Positions 1 through 5,678 of a DNA stretch of 5,948 nt are shown here, one piece after another; the first letter of the stretch is position 1; each line of letters opens with the position of its first letter. Source of the DNA: Burkholderiales bacterium. Lineage in GTDB: Bacteria > Pseudomonadota > Gammaproteobacteria > Burkholderiales > Burkholderiaceae_C. Under the pieces are notes generated by a model that was not told where the DNA came from, ran no database searches, and saw only the letters and a program-made list of their open reading frames with translations. The stretch covers positions 1 to 5,948 of the forward strand of contig SXXD01000215.1 in assembly GCA_005789685.1 (NCBI GenBank), written 5' to 3'. The position numbers and the translations under genes are program-made.

Positions 1-537
1 AACCGTGCTGCGCAGTCCGCGAGATGCCAAGCCCAAAATTTCGTCTACTGCAGATGGGTTAAAACCTTCCATGGGCGTTGCGTCTACTTCTTGCTCAGCG
101 GCAGCAATCAAAGCAGTACCCAAAGCAATGTAGGACTGCTTGGCAGCATGCTGGAAATTAACTTCGGGGCCTTTGGCAGGATAGTTCTTCAACAACATTT
201 GACGATAGGCTTCAGCACCTTCGTTCACAAAGCCGCGTACTTCATTGTTGTAGTCAAACATCATGTTGATGCGGTCAGCGGTGTAGTCGTTCCATGCGGC
301 AAATACCAAAAGGTGTGAGCCTTCTGTTATCTGAGCTTGGTTACTGGCAGCAGCTTGAATTTTGGCTCGAACTTCTTTGTTGGTAACCACAATGATTTCA
401 TAGGGTTGCAATCCGCTTGAAGTAGCGGTCATGCGAATGGCTTCCAAAATGCGTAGCACTTTGGCTTCTGGGACCGCCTTGGTGGGGTCCATTTTTTTGG
501 TGGCATAACGCCAGTTGAGAGCTTGAAGCAAATCCAT
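1..537 (-). CDS. NfsB-like nitroreductase / NAD(P)H-dependent oxidoreductase, C-terminus cut off by window edge
   Basis: Reading the minus strand from the ATG at 537 gives 179 uninterrupted codons running off the left edge. Family members are about 210-220 residues, so the last 30-40 are missing. The protein begins MDLLQALNWRYATKKMDPTK, which lines up with the E. coli NfsB start (R10 and K14 are kept; these contact FMN phosphate in that family). It continues with an SSxxQP-type segment (T39-P45) and an NfsB-like stretch around residues 131-160 (AAKQSYIALG, then DATPMEGFN). Known family role: a cytoplasmic FMN flavoprotein using NAD(P)H to reduce nitroaromatics, quinones or similar acceptors. 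The physiological substrate cannot be read from sequence. An AGGA ribosome site at 545-548 sits 7 bases before the ATG. The gene is divergent from the MFS transporter, and an intrinsic-terminator-like hairpin lies directly in its leader. There is no evident tie to the alkane/alkyl sulfate genes. Confidence 0.88.
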   Translation of the reverse strand, partial: MDLLQALNWRYATKKMDPTKAVPEAKVLRILEAIRMTATSSGLQPYEIIVVTNKEVRAKIQAAASNQAQITEGSHLLVFAAWNDYTADRINMMFDYNNEVRGFVNEGAEAYRQMLLKNYPAKGPEVNFQHAAKQSYIALGTALIAAAEQEVDATPMEGFNPSAVDEILGLASRGLRSTV

Positions 538-555
538 GAATAAATCCTAGTGGTC

Positions 556-587
556 AAAAAACAAACGGGAGTTTAACTCCCGTTTGT
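556..587 (-). terminator. Hairpin plus U-tract in the nitroreductase leader (terminator or attenuator)
   Basis: Positions 561-571 and 577-587 form a perfect 11-bp stem (ACAAACGGGAG / CTCCCGTTTGT) around a 5-base TTTAA loop. On the minus strand the stem runs straight into six T residues (561-556), the classic Rho-independent layout. Read on the plus strand, the bases after the stem (CCTTATCG) are not T-rich, so the signal is directional. It ends only 18 bases before the nitroreductase ATG, and no minus-strand gene of normal size lies upstream, so it probably acts on a leader transcript. Confidence 0.75.
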
Positions 588-710
588 CCTTATCGACCAA
601 TTGAGCTATTTTCACCTGACGCATTAAAAGTGTCGCTCATAATCTAGGTGCGAGCCCTATGGGGTTTTCGTGATGTCAACCCACAATTCCAAAAATTAGG
701 AGTACTTTTC

Positions 711-737
711 ATGCCTGTGATTGATGATTACACCTAA
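711..737 (+). CDS. Possible 8-residue leader peptide with strong ribosome site
   Basis: AGGAGT at 698-703 sits 7 bases before an ATG that encodes MPVIDDYT followed by TAA. This is the best plus-strand ribosome binding site upstream of the MFS gene, whose own ATG has none. The stop at 735-737 is directly followed by another ATG (738), opening a 27-codon frame that ends at 821, 6 bases before the MFS start. All three frames are in register. It could be a leader or translational-coupling peptide, a decayed N-terminus of a lost gene, or chance. No homologue is recognised. Confidence 0.3.
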   Translation: MPVIDDYT

Positions 738-827
738 ATGTTCACCCCAAAATGGCTTGTTCTTCTCAAGGCTATAGGCTGTCAGCACAGCTGCGTCATG
801 GTGTTGGCTAACATATCTTAAGACTGC

Positions 828-2012
828 ATGAGTAATTGGCTGCCCCTGCTTGCGACCTTGTTCATCCAGGCCATGGTCTCCATGGCCTTGTTAACGCTTC
901 CCGTCATGGCGCCTGTTGCAGCCAAAGATTTAGCGGTATCGCCTGCCTTGGTGGGCGTCTATGTCGCCATCACCTACCTTGGTGCCATGATTTCCAGCCT
1001 CACCTCAGGCACCAGCGTGACACGTTTGGGACCTATTCGGGTGAGCCAATTGGGACTCATGCTGTGTGCAATAGGGCTCTGTCTTTGCGCCGTACCTTGG
1101 TTACCCGCTACTGGCTTAGGTGCCTTGTTCATTGGCTTGGGATATGGCCCGATCACACCGGCCAGTTCGCAAATATTGACACGGACAACACCGGCCCATC
1201 AAATGTCGCTGGTTTTTTCAATCAAACAAACAGGTGTGCCACTAGGCTCCATGTTAGCGGGCGCCATTGTTCCCAGCCTCATGCTGGGAATCGGCTGGCA
1301 ATTGAGTTTAATCAGCGTTGCCGTGGTGTGCTTGATCAGTGCCATCTTGTCGCAACCCCTTCGTCATGAAATGGACCAGCACAGGCAAGTTGGTTTGAAG
1401 CTGAACTTCAGGACATTGTTGGCACCTATTCGCATGGTGTTGTCGCACCGCACACTGGCCACCATGGCGGGCTGTTCATTCATGTTCTCGATGGTTCAAG
1501 TCTCGCTCACCACATACTTGGTCACTTACTTGCACGATGATTTATCGTATGGGCTGGTGGCCGCTGGATTGCTGCTTTCCGTCACACAAATGGGGGGCAT
1601 CGTTGGGCGAGTTGCTTGGGGCTATGTGGCCGATCATTATTTAAGTTCGCAAAAAATGCTGGCGGGTTTGGCCATCAGCATGACCCTTTGCGCGGCTGCA
1701 ACCCCTCTTTTGTTGCCTATTCTTCCCGTCTATGGTGTCTGGACCCTGCTGCTGCTTTTTGGCGCATCCGCCATTGGTTGGAACGGCGTCTATTTGGCAG
1801 AAGTGGCCAGACAGGCACCCGAGGGCAAGGCCAGTGTTGCCACGGGCGGCACCTTGACCTTTACTTTTTTGGGCGTGGTGGTCGGCCCACCCCTCTTTGG
1901 TGGTTTGGCCACCCTGTTTGGCACCTACGGTGCTGGGTTTTGGGCGCTGGCTGTCATATCTAGTTTTTGCAGCTTTGTTTTATTGCGCTTAAAGCCTAGC
2001 CCCGCGAATTAA
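828..2012 (+). CDS. Major facilitator superfamily transporter, 12 predicted membrane helices
   Basis: The 394-residue product is almost wholly hydrophobic. Helices can be placed at roughly 5-30, 42-62, 72-90, 95-112, 135-155, 157-174, 210-232, 241-262, 277-298, 300-320, 341-362 and 367-388, with a charged central loop at about 176-206. This is normal size and topology for an MFS inner-membrane secondary transporter. The helix 2-3 loop carries a degenerate motif A (around SVTRLGPIRV, 63-72, lacking the usual aspartate). The equivalent loop in the second half (GRVAWGYVAD, 260-269) keeps it better. SIKQTGVPLG (131-140) in helix 5 resembles motif C. Substrate is not identifiable; alkyl-chain compounds are possible only by proximity. 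The ATG at 828 is chosen because an in-frame TAA lies at 819-821 and helix 1 starts immediately after. There is no good ribosome site before it, so coupling to the small upstream frames is possible. Its 3' end overlaps the convergent GMC gene by 24 bases. Confidence 0.9.
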   Translation: MSNWLPLLATLFIQAMVSMALLTLPVMAPVAAKDLAVSPALVGVYVAITYLGAMISSLTSGTSVTRLGPIRVSQLGLMLCAIGLCLCAVPWLPATGLGALFIGLGYGPITPASSQILTRTTPAHQMSLVFSIKQTGVPLGSMLAGAIVPSLMLGIGWQLSLISVAVVCLISAILSQPLRHEMDQHRQVGLKLNFRTLLAPIRMVLSHRTLATMAGCSFMFSMVQVSLTTYLVTYLHDDLSYGLVAAGLLLSVTQMGGIVGRVAWGYVADHYLSSQKMLAGLAISMTLCAAATPLLLPILPVYGVWTLLLLFGASAIGWNGVYLAEVARQAPEGKASVATGGTLTFTFLGVVVGPPLFGGLATLFGTYGAGFWALAVISSFCSFVLLRLKPSPAN

Positions 2013-3599
2013 ATCAACCCCTTTTTCGGCAATCATGATGGTGGGGGCATTGGTATTGCCCGTCACCAAGTGCGGCATGATGGACGCATCGATGACGCGT
2101 AAATTTTGCAAGCCATGAACGCGAAGCTCGGCATCGACCACTGCCATCGGATCTTGCGCAGGGCCCATTTTGCAAGTGCCCACGGGGTGGTATTCGGTGT
2201 CGGAGTGGTCACGCAGAAAGCTTTCAACTTGCGCCGGATTGTTGGCATCTACCGCATGAATCATGTCGCCTCTGTGAGAAGACAATGCCGGCGACTGCAT
2301 GACACGCAAACCCAATTGGGTCGCAGTTACCAAGGTCTTCATGTCGGCTGACTCTTTGAAAAATGCGGGGTCAATGAGAGGCTTTTCGGTGGGGTTGCGA
2401 CTGGCCAGAGTTAGGCTGCCACGGCTTTGAGGGCGCATGAGGGTGACGTGCAAGGTATACCCATGGCCAGCATGCATTTTGCGCGCGTGATCGTCCACAA
2501 TGCCAGTGCACAGAGCCAACTGAATGTTGGGATACTCGTTGTTGCCCTCGGTAGATACAAAGCCCTGTGTTTCAGACACGTTGGAGGTGATCCAACCCGT
2601 CCGCTTGCTGCGCCACTCCAACATGGCCTTGAACATGTTCAGGGCTCCTTTGAACGAAAAGCCCATGGCATCGTTTATTTTTTGGGTCTTGTAAATCAGC
2701 ACCGTAGTGATGTGGTCTTGCAAGTTTTGTCCTACGCCTGGCAACTCATGGAACAGGGGAATGCCCAAGTCTTGCAAATGCAAAGCGGGGCCAACCCCCG
2801 ACAACATAAGCAATTGCGGTGAACCAAAAGCACCACCCGAAACAATCACTTCTTTGCGCGCACGCACCTCATGGTCCACACCATTGACCTTGTATTTGAT
2901 GCCGACAGCGCGTTTGCCTTCAAACATAATTTGCGTGGCATGCGCATGTGAGATGACATTCAAATTGCTTTGATGACGGTGGGGGTCAACGTATGCTCTG
3001 GCCGCGTTCCAGCGCTCGCCGCCCTTTTGCGTGACCTGACCGGGCGACACCCCAAATTGCTGAGCGCCGTTGTAATCGGGGTTGCTTGGAATGCCCTGCT
3101 CGTTGCAAGCCTTCATGAACAATTGGTTCAAGGGGCTGGGGCTGCGCAGAAAACTCACATTCAAAGGACCGCCCACACCTCGGTAATCTGTAGCGCCAAA
3201 GCACTCGTTGTTTTCTGACTTTTTAAAGTAGGGCAAAACATCTTGAAAAGACCAACCAGGGTTGCCCAAGGCGGCCCAACTGTCGTAATCGCGGGCATTG
3301 CCGCGCGTGTAAACCATGGCGTTGATGGAAGAGCTGCCGCCCATCACTTTGCCGCGCGGCTGAAATCCTTTGCGGCCGTTAAAGCCGGCCTGAGGCACGG
3401 TGTTGTAGCCCCAGCTGTTGAGGTTTAAGGAAGCTGTGGCTGCAAATCCCAAAGGAGCCCGAACAAACACCGAATTGTCGGGGCCGCCAGCTTCAAGCAA
3501 ACACACAGAAGTATCTTGATCTTCACTCAAGCGCCCTGCCACGCAGCATCCCGCAGATCCACCACCTACCACCACATAATCAAATTCAAAATGCGTCAT
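1989..3599 (-). CDS. alkJ: GMC-family FAD alcohol dehydrogenase, AlkJ-like
   Basis: The 536-residue flavoprotein belongs to the glucose-methanol-choline family. It has an N-terminal FAD dinucleotide-binding motif (VVVGGGSAG, 9-17, with E36 for the ribose). GMC signature 1 is around PRGKVMGGSSSINAMVYTRG (81-100) and signature 2 is G256-G270 (GAFGSP then SGVG). The C-terminal active-site pair is H471 (in YHPVGTCKMG) and N515 (in TGNTNAPTIM). The 44-residue spacing of that pair matches choline oxidase. Signature 1, the YHPVGTC region and the DASIMPH-TGNTNAPTIMIAE tail closely resemble Pseudomonas putida AlkJ. AlkJ is a membrane-associated dehydrogenase oxidising medium-chain 1-alkanols to aldehydes and feeding electrons to the respiratory chain. 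No signal peptide is seen, so it should act on the cytoplasmic side. It starts 5 bases after the alkylsulfatase stop, its GAGG ribosome site lies in that gene's last codons, and it would oxidise the alcohol that enzyme releases. A choline-type or other alcohol substrate cannot be excluded. Confidence 0.88.
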   Translation of the reverse strand: MTHFEFDYVVVGGGSAGCCVAGRLSEDQDTSVCLLEAGGPDNSVFVRAPLGFAATASLNLNSWGYNTVPQAGFNGRKGFQPRGKVMGGSSSINAMVYTRGNARDYDSWAALGNPGWSFQDVLPYFKKSENNECFGATDYRGVGGPLNVSFLRSPSPLNQLFMKACNEQGIPSNPDYNGAQQFGVSPGQVTQKGGERWNAARAYVDPHRHQSNLNVISHAHATQIMFEGKRAVGIKYKVNGVDHEVRARKEVIVSGGAFGSPQLLMLSGVGPALHLQDLGIPLFHELPGVGQNLQDHITTVLIYKTQKINDAMGFSFKGALNMFKAMLEWRSKRTGWITSNVSETQGFVSTEGNNEYPNIQLALCTGIVDDHARKMHAGHGYTLHVTLMRPQSRGSLTLASRNPTEKPLIDPAFFKESADMKTLVTATQLGLRVMQSPALSSHRGDMIHAVDANNPAQVESFLRDHSDTEYHPVGTCKMGPAQDPMAVVDAELRVHGLQNLRVIDASIMPHLVTGNTNAPTIMIAEKGVDLIRGARL

Positions 3600-3604
3600 T
3601 GAAA

Positions 3605-5557
3605 TTACCTCGTGACAATGGAGAAATTACCGGGCGCTTTGTCCAGCATGCTGAAAAACAAAGCCAAATCAACTTTGCTGCCTTCGATCTTGGTTTGATC
3701 GGACAAGAGCAAGTCTTTGGCACCTGCTTGGCCCAGTACCATCTTGATAAAAAATGGCTTCGTCAGGGTGAGTGTTGCATTTGCATTTGGATCAGGTCGC
3801 GCCTGCATACGATGCAACACAGAATTTTCAAGAGACAATACAAAACTTTGTTGGGTGTCCGAAAACACCAAGTTGATTTTCATTTTTTTGCCCTCAGCCT
3901 TGGGGGCATTGAGCGATGCCGCCATGGCCTCTAAAAACCGTTCTATGGGGGTTTGATTCAGCATGTCGATCATGCCCTCTCGGGGCATGCCTTTTTCGGG
4001 CGTGCCTTGACGCAACTCCATTGCACCGCTTAGGTAAAAGTTTCGCCAAGCAGATGACTCGGCCGCATAACCCAGCTTTTCAAAAGACTGCGCCAACATT
4101 TCCTTGGCTTGCGCATGCTTAGGCGCTACATAAACTGCATGCTTTAGCAGCTCGGCCGCCCAGCGGTAATCTGTTTTGGCCATGGCCTCTTGGGCTGCCG
4201 CTACCACTTTGTCGACCCCGCCCATGAGTTGGACGTATTTTTCAGAAGCTTGCAATGCGGGCAAAGGGTCCAGGTTGGAAGGGTGGGCATCAAACCAGCC
4301 CATGTAGTTTTGGTAGACCGCTTTCACATTGTGCCGAACTGTGCCGTAATAACCGCGCACACTCAAATGTTCATCCAGTGAAGGGGGCAGCTGAAGATTT
4401 TCTGCAATTTCAGCAGCGTTCAAACCGGCATTCATTTGCCGCACCGTTTGATCGTGAATGAACTGATAGGTGTCTCTTTGTTTGGCAATAAAGTCTTGGA
4501 TATTGGCAGCGCCCCAGACCGGCCAATGATGCTGATTGAACACCACTTCGGAATTTTCGACATGGCGCAAAGAGTCGTTCAAATAAGACGCCCACTTGGT
4601 GGCATCTCGCACCTTCGCACCGCGCAAGGTGTACAGGTTGTGCAAAGTATGGCCCATGATTTCAGCGCCGCAAAACGCTTTGAAGTCAGGCAAATAGAAA
4701 ATGAACTCCGAGGGCGCCTCGCTGCCAGGTACATTGTGAAAAACAAAACGAACGCCATCAATTAACAGTTCTTTTTTTTCTGATTCAACGGTGATGTTGG
4801 GCTCCAAAATACCGAGTTTTCCAAACGCCACCGCTTTGCCCAAGCCATTGTCGACAAGCCCTGTTGGACTTTTGGGCAAATTGCTGCCGTACATGTACAT
4901 GGCCCGTCGCCCCATGGCGGGGCCCATGAGAATATTTTCACTGGTGGCCTCTTCCATAAAGCCAGATGGTGCAACGATGGGCAGTTTTCGGGCTTTGGCT
5001 TCCTCTGCACTTACCACGCCCAATGCACCTCCAAAATGATCGGCGTGACTGTGTGTAAAAATAAGGCCAGAGACTTTTTGCGGGCCCAAATGCTGGCGTG
5101 CAAAAGCCAGTGCCGCGGCCGAGGTTTCTTGTGCGGTCAGGGCATCGACCACAATCCAGCCCGTCTTGCCTTGAATCAAGGTCATGTTGGCCAGGTCAAA
5201 GCCCCTTAACTGCCAGATGCCCTCGGTTACTTTGAACAAGCCAATTTGATTGTTCAAAGAGGCTTGACGCCACAAACTTGGGTTGACCGTTGCGGGCGCA
5301 TTGCCTTGTACAAAGGCAAATGCATCAAAGTCCCAAATGACCTTGCCCTGTGCATCTTTAACCTGCCCCGTGGGTGCTGCTACGAAGCCTTTTCTGGCAT
5401 CGCTTTTTTCAAGCCAATCGGCACCGCCTGTATGCACAGGTATTTTGGATGAACTTGAAGTTGAATCTGACTTCTGACATGCCATCAATGCACAAAGACC
5501 AAGCAATACCGCAAAGATACGGCCGCTTCGGAAAAACTCGTAAAAACTACCACCCAT
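3605..5557 (-). CDS. sdsA: SdsA-type linear primary alkylsulfatase (metallo-beta-lactamase fold), predicted lipoprotein
   Basis: The protein hydrolyses linear alkyl sulfates such as SDS to 1-alkanol and sulfate. From the ATG at 5557 it has 650 residues, close to P. aeruginosa SdsA1. The zinc-site motif THSHADHFGG is at 168-177. E280, E299 (CGAEIMGHTLHN) and H344 (NQHHWPVWG) complete a binuclear zinc site, at the same numbers I recall for SdsA1. A helical dimerisation domain follows (about 370-515, containing GYYGTVRHN and WFDAHPSNLDPLP), then an SCP-2-like C-terminal domain (about 540-650) for the alkyl chain. Residues 14-26 form a hydrophobic signal segment ending in LMAC with C27 and Q28, which suggests a lipoprotein exported to the outer membrane. 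The ATG at 5557 is preferred over an in-frame ATG at 5626 because AAGGAG sits 7 bases before it and the signal peptide begins just after. The extension would also cover the control palindrome. It is first in an operon with the AlkJ-like gene. The SdsA1 numbering comparison is from memory; the family call is firm. Confidence 0.93.
   Translation of the reverse strand: MGGSFYEFFRSGRIFAVLLGLCALMACQKSDSTSSSSKIPVHTGGADWLEKSDARKGFVAAPTGQVKDAQGKVIWDFDAFAFVQGNAPATVNPSLWRQASLNNQIGLFKVTEGIWQLRGFDLANMTLIQGKTGWIVVDALTAQETSAAALAFARQHLGPQKVSGLIFTHSHADHFGGALGVVSAEEAKARKLPIVAPSGFMEEATSENILMGPAMGRRAMYMYGSNLPKSPTGLVDNGLGKAVAFGKLGILEPNITVESEKKELLIDGVRFVFHNVPGSEAPSEFIFYLPDFKAFCGAEIMGHTLHNLYTLRGAKVRDATKWASYLNDSLRHVENSEVVFNQHHWPVWGAANIQDFIAKQRDTYQFIHDQTVRQMNAGLNAAEIAENLQLPPSLDEHLSVRGYYGTVRHNVKAVYQNYMGWFDAHPSNLDPLPALQASEKYVQLMGGVDKVVAAAQEAMAKTDYRWAAELLKHAVYVAPKHAQAKEMLAQSFEKLGYAAESSAWRNFYLSGAMELRQGTPEKGMPREGMIDMLNQTPIERFLEAMAASLNAPKAEGKKMKINLVFSDTQQSFVLSLENSVLHRMQARPDPNANATLTLTKPFFIKMVLGQAGAKDLLLSDQTKIEGSKVDLALFFSMLDKAPGNFSIVTR
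3608..3611 (-). promoter_or_regulatory. Ribosome binding site for the AlkJ-like gene, inside the alkylsulfatase 3' end
   Basis: GAGG on the minus strand lies within the last two sense codons of the alkylsulfatase gene (ACG AGG, then TAA) and 8 bases before the ATG at 3599. The placement supports that start and suggests translational coupling of the two genes. Confidence 0.65.
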
Positions 5558-5564
5558 TGATAAA

Positions 5565-5570
5565 CTCCTT
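5565..5570 (-). promoter_or_regulatory. Ribosome binding site that decides the alkylsulfatase start
   Basis: AAGGAG on the minus strand, 7 bases before the ATG at 5557, is a near-perfect Shine-Dalgarno match. The longer in-frame alternative at 5626 would place 23 unlikely residues before the lipoprotein signal peptide. Confidence 0.85.
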
Positions 5571-5578
5571 AGCGTGTT

Positions 5579-5607
5579 GTTATAAACCACGCCTGCCGTT
5601 TGAACTA
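5579..5607 (-). promoter_or_regulatory. Candidate activator-dependent promoter for the alkylsulfatase operon
   Basis: On the minus strand TATAAC (5584-5579) matches five of six -10 consensus bases. At 17 bases upstream, TAGTTC (5607-5602) is a poor -35. A start near 5572 would leave a leader of about 15 bases with the AAGGAG site just inside it. The weak -35 next to the palindrome at 5609-5619 suits a promoter that needs an activator. Prediction by eye only. Confidence 0.4.
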
Positions 5608-5608
5608 G

Positions 5609-5619
5609 GGGTAATACCC
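5609..5619. promoter_or_regulatory. Perfect GGGTA-A-TACCC palindrome, candidate operator between alkB and the alkylsulfatase operon
   Basis: GGGTA (5609-5613) and TACCC (5615-5619) are exact inverted repeats around one central A (5614). The site lies in the 121-base divergent control region. Its centre falls about 42 bases upstream of the predicted alkylsulfatase transcription start, a standard class II activator position, and about 66 upstream of the predicted alkB start. Short TACC-type half sites occur for NarL/FixJ-family response regulators, but the regulator here is unknown. Confidence 0.45.
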
Positions 5620-5646
5620 TGTTCATTCAGTGATCATGCGGCATAC

Positions 5647-5675
5647 TTCACACATCAAACTTCATCCTATATTCT
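5647..5675 (+). promoter_or_regulatory. Candidate alkB promoter, very close to the start codon
   Basis: TTCACA (5647-5652) matches five of six -35 bases. TATTCT (5670-5675) follows at 17 bases, with the better hexamer TATATT (5668-5673) at 15. Either would start transcription at about 5680-5682, on or next to the GTG start codon. Prediction by eye only. Confidence 0.4.
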
Positions 5676-5678
5676 ATT

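Larger units (their letters stand above)
538..827. other. Divergent intergenic region between nitroreductase and MFS gene
   Basis: This 290-base stretch has no gene of normal size. It contains the minus-strand hairpin (556-587). Next to it is a 16-codon minus-strand reading frame (640 to 590, peptide MSDTFNASGENSSIGR) with no clear ribosome site, whose stop codon abuts the hairpin. It also contains a plus-strand chain of two tiny reading frames (711-737 and 738-821) in the same frame as the MFS gene. A TTGACA hexamer reads on the minus strand at 679-674 but has no acceptable -10 at 16-18 bases. I found no convincing sigma-70 promoter for the MFS gene. Confidence 0.6.

Noticed and set aside
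91..318. 75-codon plus-strand frame opposite the nitroreductase
   Set aside because: The minus-strand frame matches the NfsB family along its length; this frame has no recognisable features.
593..608. Minus-strand stretch TAGCTCAATTGGTCGA resembling a tRNA D-arm
   Set aside because: No matching acceptor stem, anticodon arm or T-arm can be drawn around it. The following hairpin is an 11-bp terminator stem, not a tRNA arm.
674..679. Perfect minus-strand TTGACA hexamer upstream of the nitroreductase
   Set aside because: No acceptable -10 hexamer lies at 16-18 bases (the positions read GGCTCG or similar), so it is not called as a promoter.
836..1369. 177-codon plus-strand frame overlapping the MFS gene
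   Set aside because: It is a +1-type shadow of the transporter gene, with composition rich in His/Cys/Arg and no domain. The other frame gives a clear 12-helix MFS protein.
2427..2822. 131-codon plus-strand open frame opposite the GMC gene
   Set aside because: It is the antisense shadow of the AlkJ-like coding sequence. It has no ribosome site or recognisable domain, and the minus-strand frame carries all GMC motifs.
3971..3996. Plus-strand hairpin CATGCCC-TCTCG-GGGCATG followed by a five-T run, antisense to the alkylsulfatase gene
   Set aside because: The stem is only 7 bp, the T-run starts two bases after it, and the sequence is inside a conserved-length coding region with no plus-strand gene upstream.
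5558..5626. Extended alkylsulfatase N-terminus starting at ATG 5626
   Set aside because: It adds 23 residues ahead of a clean lipoprotein signal peptide. The strong AAGGAG site belongs to ATG 5557, and the extension covers the -10-like hexamer and palindrome.
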